A DNA stretch of 8,146 nucleotides, from NCBI GenBank assembly GCA_045636165.1, contig JAZTWZ010000139.1:1-8146 (forward strand), in the 5' to 3' direction. A program made the position numbers and the translations under genes. The notes beneath the pieces are model-generated. The model saw only the letters and a program-made list of their open reading frames with translations, did no database searches and was not told where the DNA came from. Below are positions 1 through 5,946 of the stretch, in pieces. The DNA is from SIG480 sp045636165 (GTDB taxonomy: Bacteria > Bacillota > Clostridia > Oscillospirales > JAAYXM01). Within the stretch, counting starts at the first letter, position 1, and the number at the start of each line of letters is the position of its first letter.

Positions 1-744
1 CGCACACCTTATTGCGCGGTCTGTATCCATATTGTCAGGGCTTTCCTTCCCTTCCTTTTCCCTTTCAACATTCCATATTGAAAGAAGGACTGCACCAGCA
101 CGCACTCCACGGGTCTGCGCTACCGAGAAAATCGCTGCACACTCCATCTCCGAAGTAAGGCATCCGAGCGCCACATACGCTTTCCACTTGCTTTGAAGCA
201 TATCTGAAACCGGCATTGTTTCGGGGTTTGTTTCACCGTAGAAAGAGTCCTTACTCTGAACAACGCCTACATGATATGAGTTACCGAAGGTCTTATCGCA
301 AAGCTCTTCCGCCTCATCTGCAAGAGCGCGTGCGACATCAAAATCTGCTGCAGCAGGATATCCTGCAGGGAGATACTCAAAGCTCGTTCCCTCTGCCCTT
401 ACGGCACTCGTCGCAATAACAAGGTCACCGCCGACTACATCCTCGCGAATTCCGCCGCTTGTACCGACGCGGATGAGAGTCTTTGCTCCGCAATGGACAA
501 GCTCCTCAACGCATATCGCAGCAGAAGGTCCGCCGATTCCGGTTGAAGCAACCGAAACTTTTTCACCAAGAAGTGTTCCCGTATATATGACATACTCACG
601 GTTTTCCGAAACCTTCTTTGCACCGTCAAGATACGCCGTAATTTTAGAGACTCTGCCGGGGTCACCGCACAGAATGACAAACTCTCCAATATCGCCATTT
701 TTTATTTTAAGATGAAATTCAAGCTCACCGAATATATCTGCCAT
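1..744 (-). CDS. udp: Nucleoside phosphorylase, uridine phosphorylase-like (3' end cut by window edge)
   Basis: This protein belongs to the PNP/UDP family of phosphorylases, which split a nucleoside with phosphate into free base and (deoxy)ribose-1-phosphate in the cytoplasm for salvage. The frame is open from the ATG at 744 to the window edge, giving 248 codons without a stop. E. coli Udp has about 253 residues, so only a short tail is missing. Visible family motifs are CGDPGR (residues 26-31, phosphate loop), STGIGGPS (67-74), RVGTSGG (92-98, phosphate binding) and SEMECAA (198-204, ribose-binding Glu-Met-Glu). The start is supported by GGAG at 756-753, 8 nt upstream. That site lies inside the last codons of the acetyltransferase gene, which ends 2 nt before this ATG, so translation is probably coupled. 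The Gln and Arg that bind uracil in E. coli Udp are not evident in the 166-175 stretch, so the exact base specificity is uncertain. The family call is secure. Confidence 0.9.
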   Translation of the reverse strand, partial: MADIFGELEFHLKIKNGDIGEFVILCGDPGRVSKITAYLDGAKKVSENREYVIYTGTLLGEKVSVASTGIGGPSAAICVEELVHCGAKTLIRVGTSGGIREDVVGGDLVIATSAVRAEGTSFEYLPAGYPAAADFDVARALADEAEELCDKTFGNSYHVGVVQSKDSFYGETNPETMPVSDMLQSKWKAYVALGCLTSEMECAAIFSVAQTRGVRAGAVLLSIWNVEREKEGKESPDNMDTDRAIRCA

Positions 745-746
745 AG

Positions 747-1214
747 TTAAAACTCCAATCTGTAAAGTCTTTCAATCGGAGATTCTTCGTTAAAGGTTTT
801 TACCTCTTCGAGAAACTCCCAGCCGTATTTTTCATAGAGTCCGATATGCTTCGTGTAAAGGTAAAGCTCCGAAAGGTTTGCCGCTCGCGCGTTTTCTGCT
901 ACCGTTTTCATCATCTCGGCGCACACACCCCGACCGCGTGCCGCTTCATCCACATACACATTTATAAGCCACGGGTATATGTCGGGACGGCTGCCCAAAT
1001 CATCGTGCATAGAAAGCTGGTACATTCCGAGAGCCTCGCCGTCAGAAAGCGCAACGAATGTCTGCGGAAGCCTCTCTGTCTTAAGCGAATTTTCGAGAAT
1101 ACACCGCACCTCTTCTTCACTTTTTCCCGTAGGCTTCCCCCACCAGTTATAACTCCACAAAACTATTTTTTCAAACTCAGGGGTGTTTTTATCCGTAAGT
1201 CTTACTATCTCCAT
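747..1214 (-). CDS. GNAT-family N-acetyltransferase
   Basis: This is a 155-residue GNAT acetyltransferase, expected to move an acetyl group from acetyl-CoA to an amine on a small molecule or protein. The core strand WLINVYVDE (82-90) leads into the acetyl-CoA pyrophosphate loop RGRGVC (93-98). This is followed by the helix AEMMKTVAENAR and the typical C-terminal GLYEKYGWEF (125-134). The loop normally ends in Gly or Ala, and here Cys98 takes that place. The substrate cannot be told from the sequence; Trp-rich SYNWWGKP (21-28) may line the acceptor site. The start at 1214 has TTGGAGA at 1230-1224 with 9-nt spacing. It is the first gene behind the promoter at 1297-1269 and lies 2 nt before the nucleoside phosphorylase gene. 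That link implies shared expression but not necessarily a shared pathway. Confidence 0.88.
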   Translation of the reverse strand: MEIVRLTDKNTPEFEKIVLWSYNWWGKPTGKSEEEVRCILENSLKTERLPQTFVALSDGEALGMYQLSMHDDLGSRPDIYPWLINVYVDEAARGRGVCAEMMKTVAENARAANLSELYLYTKHIGLYEKYGWEFLEEVKTFNEESPIERLYRLEF

Positions 1215-1268
1215 TATATTCTATCTCCAAAATCAAAATATTATTTCAGAAAATTCTCTACCATCTAC

Positions 1269-1297
1269 ATCATAACACACAAAATAAAAAAAGACAA
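1269..1297 (-). promoter_or_regulatory. Sigma-A-type promoter for the acetyltransferase-phosphorylase pair
   Basis: Read on the minus strand, TTGTCT (1297-1292) is a 4/6 match to the -35 consensus. It is followed by a 17-nt T-rich spacer and TATGAT (1274-1269), a 5/6 match to the -10 consensus. Transcription would start near 1262, leaving a leader of about 48 nt before the ATG at 1214. The -35 box and part of the spacer are the 3' arm and T-tract of the upstream gene's terminator. The call rests on motif match and position only. Confidence 0.6.
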
Positions 1298-1322
1298 TTT
1301 CCAAAAAGGAAATTGTCTTTTT
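1281..1322 (-). terminator. Intrinsic terminator after the phosphoribosyltransferase gene
   Basis: A perfect 15-bp stem (1322-1308 pairing with 1302-1288) closes a 5-nt loop (1307-1303). On the minus strand the T-run of the stem's 3' arm continues past its end, giving seven Ts, an A and four Ts in a row. The stop codon of the phosphoribosyltransferase gene lies about 5 nt upstream. The stem is AT-rich at its base and has a GGAAATTGTC-type core. In the plus direction the T-run is only five bases before ATTCTT, so any effect on that strand would be weaker. The remaining intergenic sequence (1215-1280) holds the -10 box and leader of the next transcript; I see no riboswitch in it. Confidence 0.85.
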
Positions 1323-1326
1323 ATTC

Positions 1327-1884
1327 TTATACCGGATTTCCTTCCGTGTCAAATAGTGGAAGCGGAGCAAGATACGTTATGTCCTCTCTGCCGATAGCAT
1401 CGCCCTCTGCAAGAACCGCCATCTTTGCAACGATCTTGCCTCCTGCGGTGTTTATGAGCTTTTCGAGAGCTGCAAGCGACTCACCTGTGCTGATAACATC
1501 GTCAACAACCAGAACGCGCTTTCCTTTCATTGCTTCAACATCCTTGGAATCAAGATACAGCGTCTGTCTGTGGCTCGTGGTTATCGAATCAACATCTACG
1601 CTGATTACATCTTTCATATAAAGCTTCGGCGACTTTCTGGCAATTATATAATAATTGCTTCCTGCCTGACGCGCCATTTCATACAAAAGCGGTATTCCCT
1701 TTGATTCCGCAGTAATCATAACATCATATTCGGGAGCGAGTTTTAAAAGTGCTTCCGCAGATTTTTTCGTAAGCTCAACATCACCAAACATAACAAATGC
1801 TCCGATGTATAAGCTTTCGTTCAGCTTACAAAGCTGCAAATCACGCTTAAGTCCCGCTATGTCTATAGTATAAAATTCTTTCAT
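1327..1884 (-). CDS. Purine (adenine/xanthine-type) phosphoribosyltransferase family protein
   Basis: This is a 185-residue type I phosphoribosyltransferase of the Apt/Xpt group. The group joins a free purine base to PRPP, giving a nucleotide and pyrophosphate in the cytoplasm. The PRPP-binding loop is VLVVDDVISTGES (124-136), with the acidic Asp128-Asp129 pair. ITAESKGIPL (57-66) matches the position of the Apt-type pyrophosphate-binding segment. The C-terminal AEGDAIGREDITYLAPLPLF (159-178) is the block I associate with clostridial members annotated as adenine phosphoribosyltransferase. The start has AGGAG at 1900-1896, spaced 11 nt. The gene begins 18 nt after the purine permease stop and ends in a strong terminator, so the two form a two-gene uptake-and-trapping unit. 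Adenine, guanine, hypoxanthine and xanthine remain possible substrates, so no gene symbol is given. Confidence 0.88.
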   Translation of the reverse strand: MKEFYTIDIAGLKRDLQLCKLNESLYIGAFVMFGDVELTKKSAEALLKLAPEYDVMITAESKGIPLLYEMARQAGSNYYIIARKSPKLYMKDVISVDVDSITTSHRQTLYLDSKDVEAMKGKRVLVVDDVISTGESLAALEKLINTAGGKIVAKMAVLAEGDAIGREDITYLAPLPLFDTEGNPV

Positions 1885-1902
1885 TTTTTATATTGCTCCT
1901 TT

Positions 1903-3264
1903 TTATGCAAGGCCCAAAACCTTCAATACGATGAATGCGACAAACAATGCAACAGAGACCCACATTACACCGCTAATGTCTTTTGCCTTACCGCAGAGAA
2001 CCTTGAGGATAACCCATGCGAGCATACCAAACATAATACCGTTAGAAATCGAGTATGTAAGAGGCATCATAACGATTGCAAGGAACGCACCGATCGTATC
2101 AGCTACGTCACCGTCAAAGTCAACTTTCTTGATTGCCGAGAGCATAAGGAGACCAACATAAACCATAGCCGGTGTTGTCGCAAAGCTCGGAATGGCAAGG
2201 AAGATAGGTGCAAATACGATTGCGATAAGGAACATAATTGCAGTAACTACAGAAGCAAGACCTGTTTTTCCACCTGCTGCAACACCTGCGCTTGACTCAA
2301 CATAGCTTGTTACGGTTGAAGTACCGAGACATGCGCCGACAACAGTACCGACAGCGTCAGCCATCAATGCACCGCTTGCCTTCGGAAGCTCACCATTCTC
2401 GTCGAGAAGATTACCCTTCTCGGCAACGCCTATAAGAGTTCCGACCGTATCAAAAATATCAGTGTAGAGGAATGTGAATGTGATAAGAAGGAATGCCGGA
2501 AGGTTCTTTACGATAAACGCAAAGTCAAACTTAAAGAGTGCCGGAGCTGCGAAGTTAGCCTTGATAGCCTCCATAGAGAGGTTCGGAATTACAGAATAAA
2601 CTCCATTTGCCGGGTCCGGAACATACCAGCCGATAAGCTCAGCGATGATACCGAGAACCCATGTAGCAAGGATACCGAGGAGGATAGCACCCGGAACCTT
2701 GAAATGATTGAAAACGCCGATGAGAAGAAGTCCTACGAGAGCGAGAACAACGCCTGTTGACGAGAGATCGCCAAGAGCAACGGTAGTAGCCGGATCTGCA
2801 ACAACAATCTTGGCGTTTATAAGCGCGATGATTGCGATAAATAAACCGATACCTGCCGTGATTCCGAACTTCAAGTTGTTCGGAATTTTGTTTACAAGCG
2901 CTTCGCGGAACTTGAAGATTGAAAGAATCATAAAGATAATACCTTCAATCAATATTGAAGTCAACGCGACTTCGTAAGAATAACCCATAGCACCACAGAC
3001 TGTGAATGCAAAGAATGCATTGAGACCCATACCTGATGCCAACGCAACAGGATAGTTTGCAAAAAACGCCATACAAAGCGTTGCGATTGCTGCAGAGATA
3101 GCGGTTGCCATAAAGATACCTGCAGGTGTTGCACCCGGAATTCCGCCGAGGTAGCTCGGGTTAACCGCAAGAATATATGACATTGCGAGGAATGTTGTAA
3201 TACCTGCAATTATCTCGGTTTTGACGCTGCTGCCTCTTTCTTTGATTTTGAAAAGTTTTTCCAT
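1903..3264 (-). CDS. AzgA-type purine permease (NCS2 family; adenine/guanine/hypoxanthine)
   Basis: This is a 453-residue polytopic inner-membrane transporter of the nucleobase/cation symporter-2 group, AzgA/PbuG branch. It is expected to import adenine, guanine or hypoxanthine with protons. Family blocks are ITTFLAMSYILAVNP (22-36), ASGMGLNAFFAF (76-87), TDIFDTVGTLIGVAEKGNLL (268-287) and GTSTVTSYVESSAGVAAGG (314-332). The last two form the substrate region that sets AzgA apart from uracil permeases. I count roughly 12-14 hydrophobic segments, as expected. The frame is open 35 codons further upstream to 3369. The ATG at 3264 is chosen because MEKLFKIKE is the normal family N-terminus, AAGGGG (3278-3273) sits 8 nt upstream, and the promoter lies inside the longer frame. 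The phosphoribosyltransferase gene follows after 18 nt and would trap the imported base as a nucleotide. Confidence 0.92.
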   Translation of the reverse strand: MEKLFKIKERGSSVKTEIIAGITTFLAMSYILAVNPSYLGGIPGATPAGIFMATAISAAIATLCMAFFANYPVALASGMGLNAFFAFTVCGAMGYSYEVALTSILIEGIIFMILSIFKFREALVNKIPNNLKFGITAGIGLFIAIIALINAKIVVADPATTVALGDLSSTGVVLALVGLLLIGVFNHFKVPGAILLGILATWVLGIIAELIGWYVPDPANGVYSVIPNLSMEAIKANFAAPALFKFDFAFIVKNLPAFLLITFTFLYTDIFDTVGTLIGVAEKGNLLDENGELPKASGALMADAVGTVVGACLGTSTVTSYVESSAGVAAGGKTGLASVVTAIMFLIAIVFAPIFLAIPSFATTPAMVYVGLLMLSAIKKVDFDGDVADTIGAFLAIVMMPLTYSISNGIMFGMLAWVILKVLCGKAKDISGVMWVSVALFVAFIVLKVLGLA

Positions 3265-3272
3265 TTTGCCAA

Positions 3273-3278
3273 CCCCTT
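3273..3278 (-). promoter_or_regulatory. Ribosome binding site deciding the permease start
   Basis: AAGGGG lies 8 nt before the ATG at 3264. The longer frame starting at 3369 would begin inside the upstream coding sequence, so this site settles the shorter start. Confidence 0.75.
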
Positions 3279-3298
3279 TTAATTTTTTGGTTACCTTA

Positions 3299-3327
3299 AT
3301 GATACCATAAAAACAAAAAAAAGACAA
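3299..3327 (-). promoter_or_regulatory. Sigma-A-type promoter for the permease-phosphoribosyltransferase pair
   Basis: The minus strand reads TTGTCT (3327-3322, 4/6 match), a 17-nt T-rich spacer and TATCAT (3304-3299, 5/6 match). The start point would be near 3292, within a small GGTAACC palindrome (3295-3289). The leader would then be only about 28 nt. That is too short for a purine riboswitch, and I see no riboswitch core. The box layout copies that of the promoter at 1297-1269. The T-rich spacer resembles a terminator T-tract, but I find no stable hairpin in front of it, so read-through from the upstream gene is likely. Confidence 0.6.
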
Positions 3328-3335
3328 TTCCCGAT

Positions 3336-5942
3336 TTACGACTGTTTTATTCCTCTTCTCTTCTGCCATTCGAGAAGCTTTTCTGCAAAGTCTTCCGAAA
3401 AAAACCTGCTGTCGGTTTTTAAGTTATGTTCTTCCACGGTTTCAACAACCGCCTTTTCCACATTCTTAACTTCCTGCTCGAGATGGCTCGCAGGGAGACG
3501 GTATGCGCCGCTTCCGAAAATAATAATCTGCTCAAGCCCGTCCGAGGTCGCTACCGTCACCTTATGGTGACGAGTAAGCTCCTTCGCAGTTTTTTCGATA
3601 TAGGCATCTGCAGTTTGCGCTTCCTTCGTATAAACAACGGTTATGCCCTTCTCCCTTTCAACCTCGCCTCGGTTTCCTTTTACCTTATACGCGTCAAACA
3701 CGAGTATAATTTCATAATCGGTAAACACATTATACACAGAGAGCAAATCTATCAGCTTCACGCGAGCTTCTTCGAGGCTTTTTTCTGAAATTTTCCTCAA
3801 ATCTTCCCACGCGAAAATGATGTTATAACCGTCTATCAAGAGATAGCTCTTACCCGGTTTTCCGCTTAGTTTCGCCGTTTTTTGCTGTGAAGTAGTTTCC
3901 CTTTTCACAGGTGCATCCTGTGTTGGGAGTCTCCTCTTGACCTTTCCGTATGTCATTTCGAAAATAGCAAGGAGTTCATCCTCAGATGCGTGGAAATTTC
4001 GCGAGCGTGGCTTCTCATTTTCTGCTGTTTTAGGCTTCAGAACGCTCTCAAGATGCATATAGTTTTCAACATCAAACCACTTGACATTAAACCCTGCACC
4101 GTGCGAGCAGAAGACAGAGTCTGCCGTATTTTCGATATCCGCTTCCGCATTATATCCAATCGCTTCTATAACTTCATCGGCATTCTTGCATTTTCCGTAT
4201 CCGTCAAAGGTACAGCTTATTCGCCCTTCTCCACGGGTGTATGCAACAATTTCCTGCTGGTAGTTCCGTATTGCTGCCGCAGGTGCTCTGCCCTTGATTT
4301 TCGCCTTATCGCCACTGTGACGGTCAATGGAAAACTCTGCGCCCAAAAGCTCAAGATCTGTCATTGCACGCCCCATATTAATCGGTGGAAGTTCAATTGA
4401 AAACTCATAATACGGTTCAAGCAGAACCGATCTCGCTTTCATAAGTCCGTTTCGTACCGCGCGGTATGTCGCTTCGCGGAAATCTCCTCCCTCAGTGTGC
4501 TTTATATGTGCAGCACCCGAGCGTAGCGTAATCTTCATATCTGTTATCGGTGAGCCCGTAAGAACGCCGATATGCTTTTTCTCCATAAGATGAGTAAGAA
4601 CAAGCCTCTGCCAGTTTTTATCAAGAACACTCTCCGGACAGTCCGTTTCAAACTGCATTCCCGAGCCCTTGGGAAGCGGAGACAACACAAGATGAACCTC
4701 GGAATAATGGCGAAGCGGTTCAAAGTGACCGACGCCCTCAACTGTATTTTCGATTGTTTCCTTGTAAACAATCCGCCCTTCCTCAAACTCAATCGCCATA
4801 CCAAAGCGTTTTAAGAGAAGCTGTTTTATAACCTCAAGCTGAATTTCACCCATAAGACGAAGCTGAATCTCGCGAAGATGCTCATTCCAGCCGACGCGAA
4901 GCTGGGTTTCCTCCTGCTCAAGCTCTTTGAACTTTTCAAGTGCAACGGACGGGTCAGTTCCTTTTTCTAAAATTACGCGATATGAGAATATCGGCTCTGC
5001 CGTGAGCGATATTGCTCTTTTCTCAAAGCCGAGTCCCTGCCCTGCAACTGTCTTTTTTGGTCCTGTTACAGCGCAGACGCAGCCCGGAAAAGCCTCATCC
5101 GCGGTCTTGTATTTATCGCCGGAATAGATTCTGATTTCGTTAACCTTTTCTGACTCGATTAAGCTTCTGACCTTAAGACTTCCGCCCGTAACCTTTATAA
5201 ATGTAAGGCGGTTTCCTTTGTCATCCTGGCTTATTTTGAATACCTTTGCGCCAAACTCTTCCATTGCAGGAGTTGCAGTCGTGAGCGCATCAAACGCTTT
5301 TAAAAAGCCCTCTACTCCTTCCATTTTAAGAGCAGAACCTGCAAAACACGGAAACGCAGCTCTTTTTCTTATCGCAGAAACAACACTCTCCTTTGAGAGC
5401 GAGCCTGCCAGAAACTCCTCCATCAGAGTTTCATCGCACATTGCAAGATTCTCAGAGACAACATCACGCGCTTCTGTAAAATCTACAAAGTTTCCCGAGA
5501 GTTCAGATTTTAAATTCTCAATGACTGCCTCTTTATCGCTACCGTTAAGATCCATTTTATTTATAAAAACAAATACGGGAACAGAATGTCTCTCAAGCAT
5601 CTCCCAGAGCGTTTTAGTGTGGCTCTGCACGCCGTCGGTCGCACTTATGACGAGAATCGCATAATCAAGAACAGAAAGCGTTCTCTCCGCCTCTGCCGCA
5701 AAATCGACATGTCCGGGCGTGTCAAGAAGAGTTATCACCGTCTCTCCCAGAGACATAACTGCCTGCTTTGAGAAAATGGTAATACCTCTCTTGCGTTCTA
5801 TTTCATCTGTATCGAGAAAGCTATCCCTTGCGTCAACTCTGCCGAGCTTCCGTATCTCTCCTGCGGTGTATAGCAGTCCCTCAGAGAGAGTCGTTTTTCC
5901 TGCATCAACATGAGCAAGGATACCTGCCGCAATTTGTTTCAT
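3336..5942 (-). CDS. TetM/EF-G-like ribosomal GTPase fused to a Rae1/YacP-like NYN endonuclease domain
   Basis: This 868-residue protein has two parts. Residues 1-600 are a TetM/EF-G-type translational GTPase with P-loop AHVDAGKTT (10-18), RGIT (52-55), DTPGHVDF (74-81, catalytic-type His78), NKMD (128-131) and GSALK (202-206). Domain II and III follow (LRLMGEIQLEVI, 361-372), then domains IV-V. Tet(M) itself is about 640 residues. Residues 610-671 hold conserved-looking pieces (CSHGAGF at 612-618; LLAIFEMTYGKVKRR at 657-671), then a polar linker to 698. Residues 699-845 match B. subtilis Rae1/YacP, with LLIDGYNIIFAW (701-712), VFDAYKVKG (748-756), TKEAQTADAYIEK (772-784) and ATSDGLEQ (798-805). 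The acidic residues Asp704, Asp779 and Asp801 are present. The domain IV loop (477-491) lacks the Tet(M) Ser-Pro-Val stretch. The start lies 4 nt after the AlaX stop, with only a weak TTAGG (5955-5951), so translation is probably coupled. A role in A-site mRNA cleavage is inferred; classical tetracycline resistance is less likely. Confidence 0.9.
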   Translation of the reverse strand: MKQIAAGILAHVDAGKTTLSEGLLYTAGEIRKLGRVDARDSFLDTDEIERKRGITIFSKQAVMSLGETVITLLDTPGHVDFAAEAERTLSVLDYAILVISATDGVQSHTKTLWEMLERHSVPVFVFINKMDLNGSDKEAVIENLKSELSGNFVDFTEARDVVSENLAMCDETLMEEFLAGSLSKESVVSAIRKRAAFPCFAGSALKMEGVEGFLKAFDALTTATPAMEEFGAKVFKISQDDKGNRLTFIKVTGGSLKVRSLIESEKVNEIRIYSGDKYKTADEAFPGCVCAVTGPKKTVAGQGLGFEKRAISLTAEPIFSYRVILEKGTDPSVALEKFKELEQEETQLRVGWNEHLREIQLRLMGEIQLEVIKQLLLKRFGMAIEFEEGRIVYKETIENTVEGVGHFEPLRHYSEVHLVLSPLPKGSGMQFETDCPESVLDKNWQRLVLTHLMEKKHIGVLTGSPITDMKITLRSGAAHIKHTEGGDFREATYRAVRNGLMKARSVLLEPYYEFSIELPPINMGRAMTDLELLGAEFSIDRHSGDKAKIKGRAPAAAIRNYQQEIVAYTRGEGRISCTFDGYGKCKNADEVIEAIGYNAEADIENTADSVFCSHGAGFNVKWFDVENYMHLESVLKPKTAENEKPRSRNFHASEDELLAIFEMTYGKVKRRLPTQDAPVKRETTSQQKTAKLSGKPGKSYLLIDGYNIIFAWEDLRKISEKSLEEARVKLIDLLSVYNVFTDYEIILVFDAYKVKGNRGEVEREKGITVVYTKEAQTADAYIEKTAKELTRHHKVTVATSDGLEQIIIFGSGAYRLPASHLEQEVKNVEKAVVETVEEHNLKTDSRFFSEDFAEKLLEWQKRRGIKQS

Positions 5943-5946
5943 AAAC

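Noticed and set aside
435..698. 87-codon minus-strand frame near the left edge
   Set aside because: It is out of frame with the nucleoside phosphorylase, whose motifs fill the whole stretch to the window edge.
846..1397. 183-codon plus-strand open frame
   Set aside because: It lies antisense to the acetyltransferase gene and runs on through the terminator. Its translation shows no family motif and is rich in Arg, Cys and His from reverse-strand codons.
3265..3335. Purine riboswitch in front of the permease
   Set aside because: This was expected for such genes, but the gap is only 71 nt, the predicted leader about 28 nt, and no three-way-junction core sequence is seen.
3305..3335. Intrinsic terminator after the fusion gene
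   Set aside because: A T-tract is present, but the sequence before it forms at most a 3-bp AAT/ATT stem, so termination there is not supported.
3265..3369. 35-codon N-terminal extension of the purine permease
   Set aside because: It would cover the promoter and the end of the fusion gene, lacks family similarity, and the ATG at 3264 has a well-spaced ribosome site.
5218..5664. 148-codon plus-strand open frame, Ser-rich
   Set aside because: It is a shadow of the GTPase domain on the other strand; the Ser richness comes from reversed acidic codons.
3336..5942. Tetracycline-resistance determinant tet(M)-type
   Set aside because: The fold is similar, but the resistance loop is different, a nuclease domain is fused, and no mobile-element or transfer genes are nearby.
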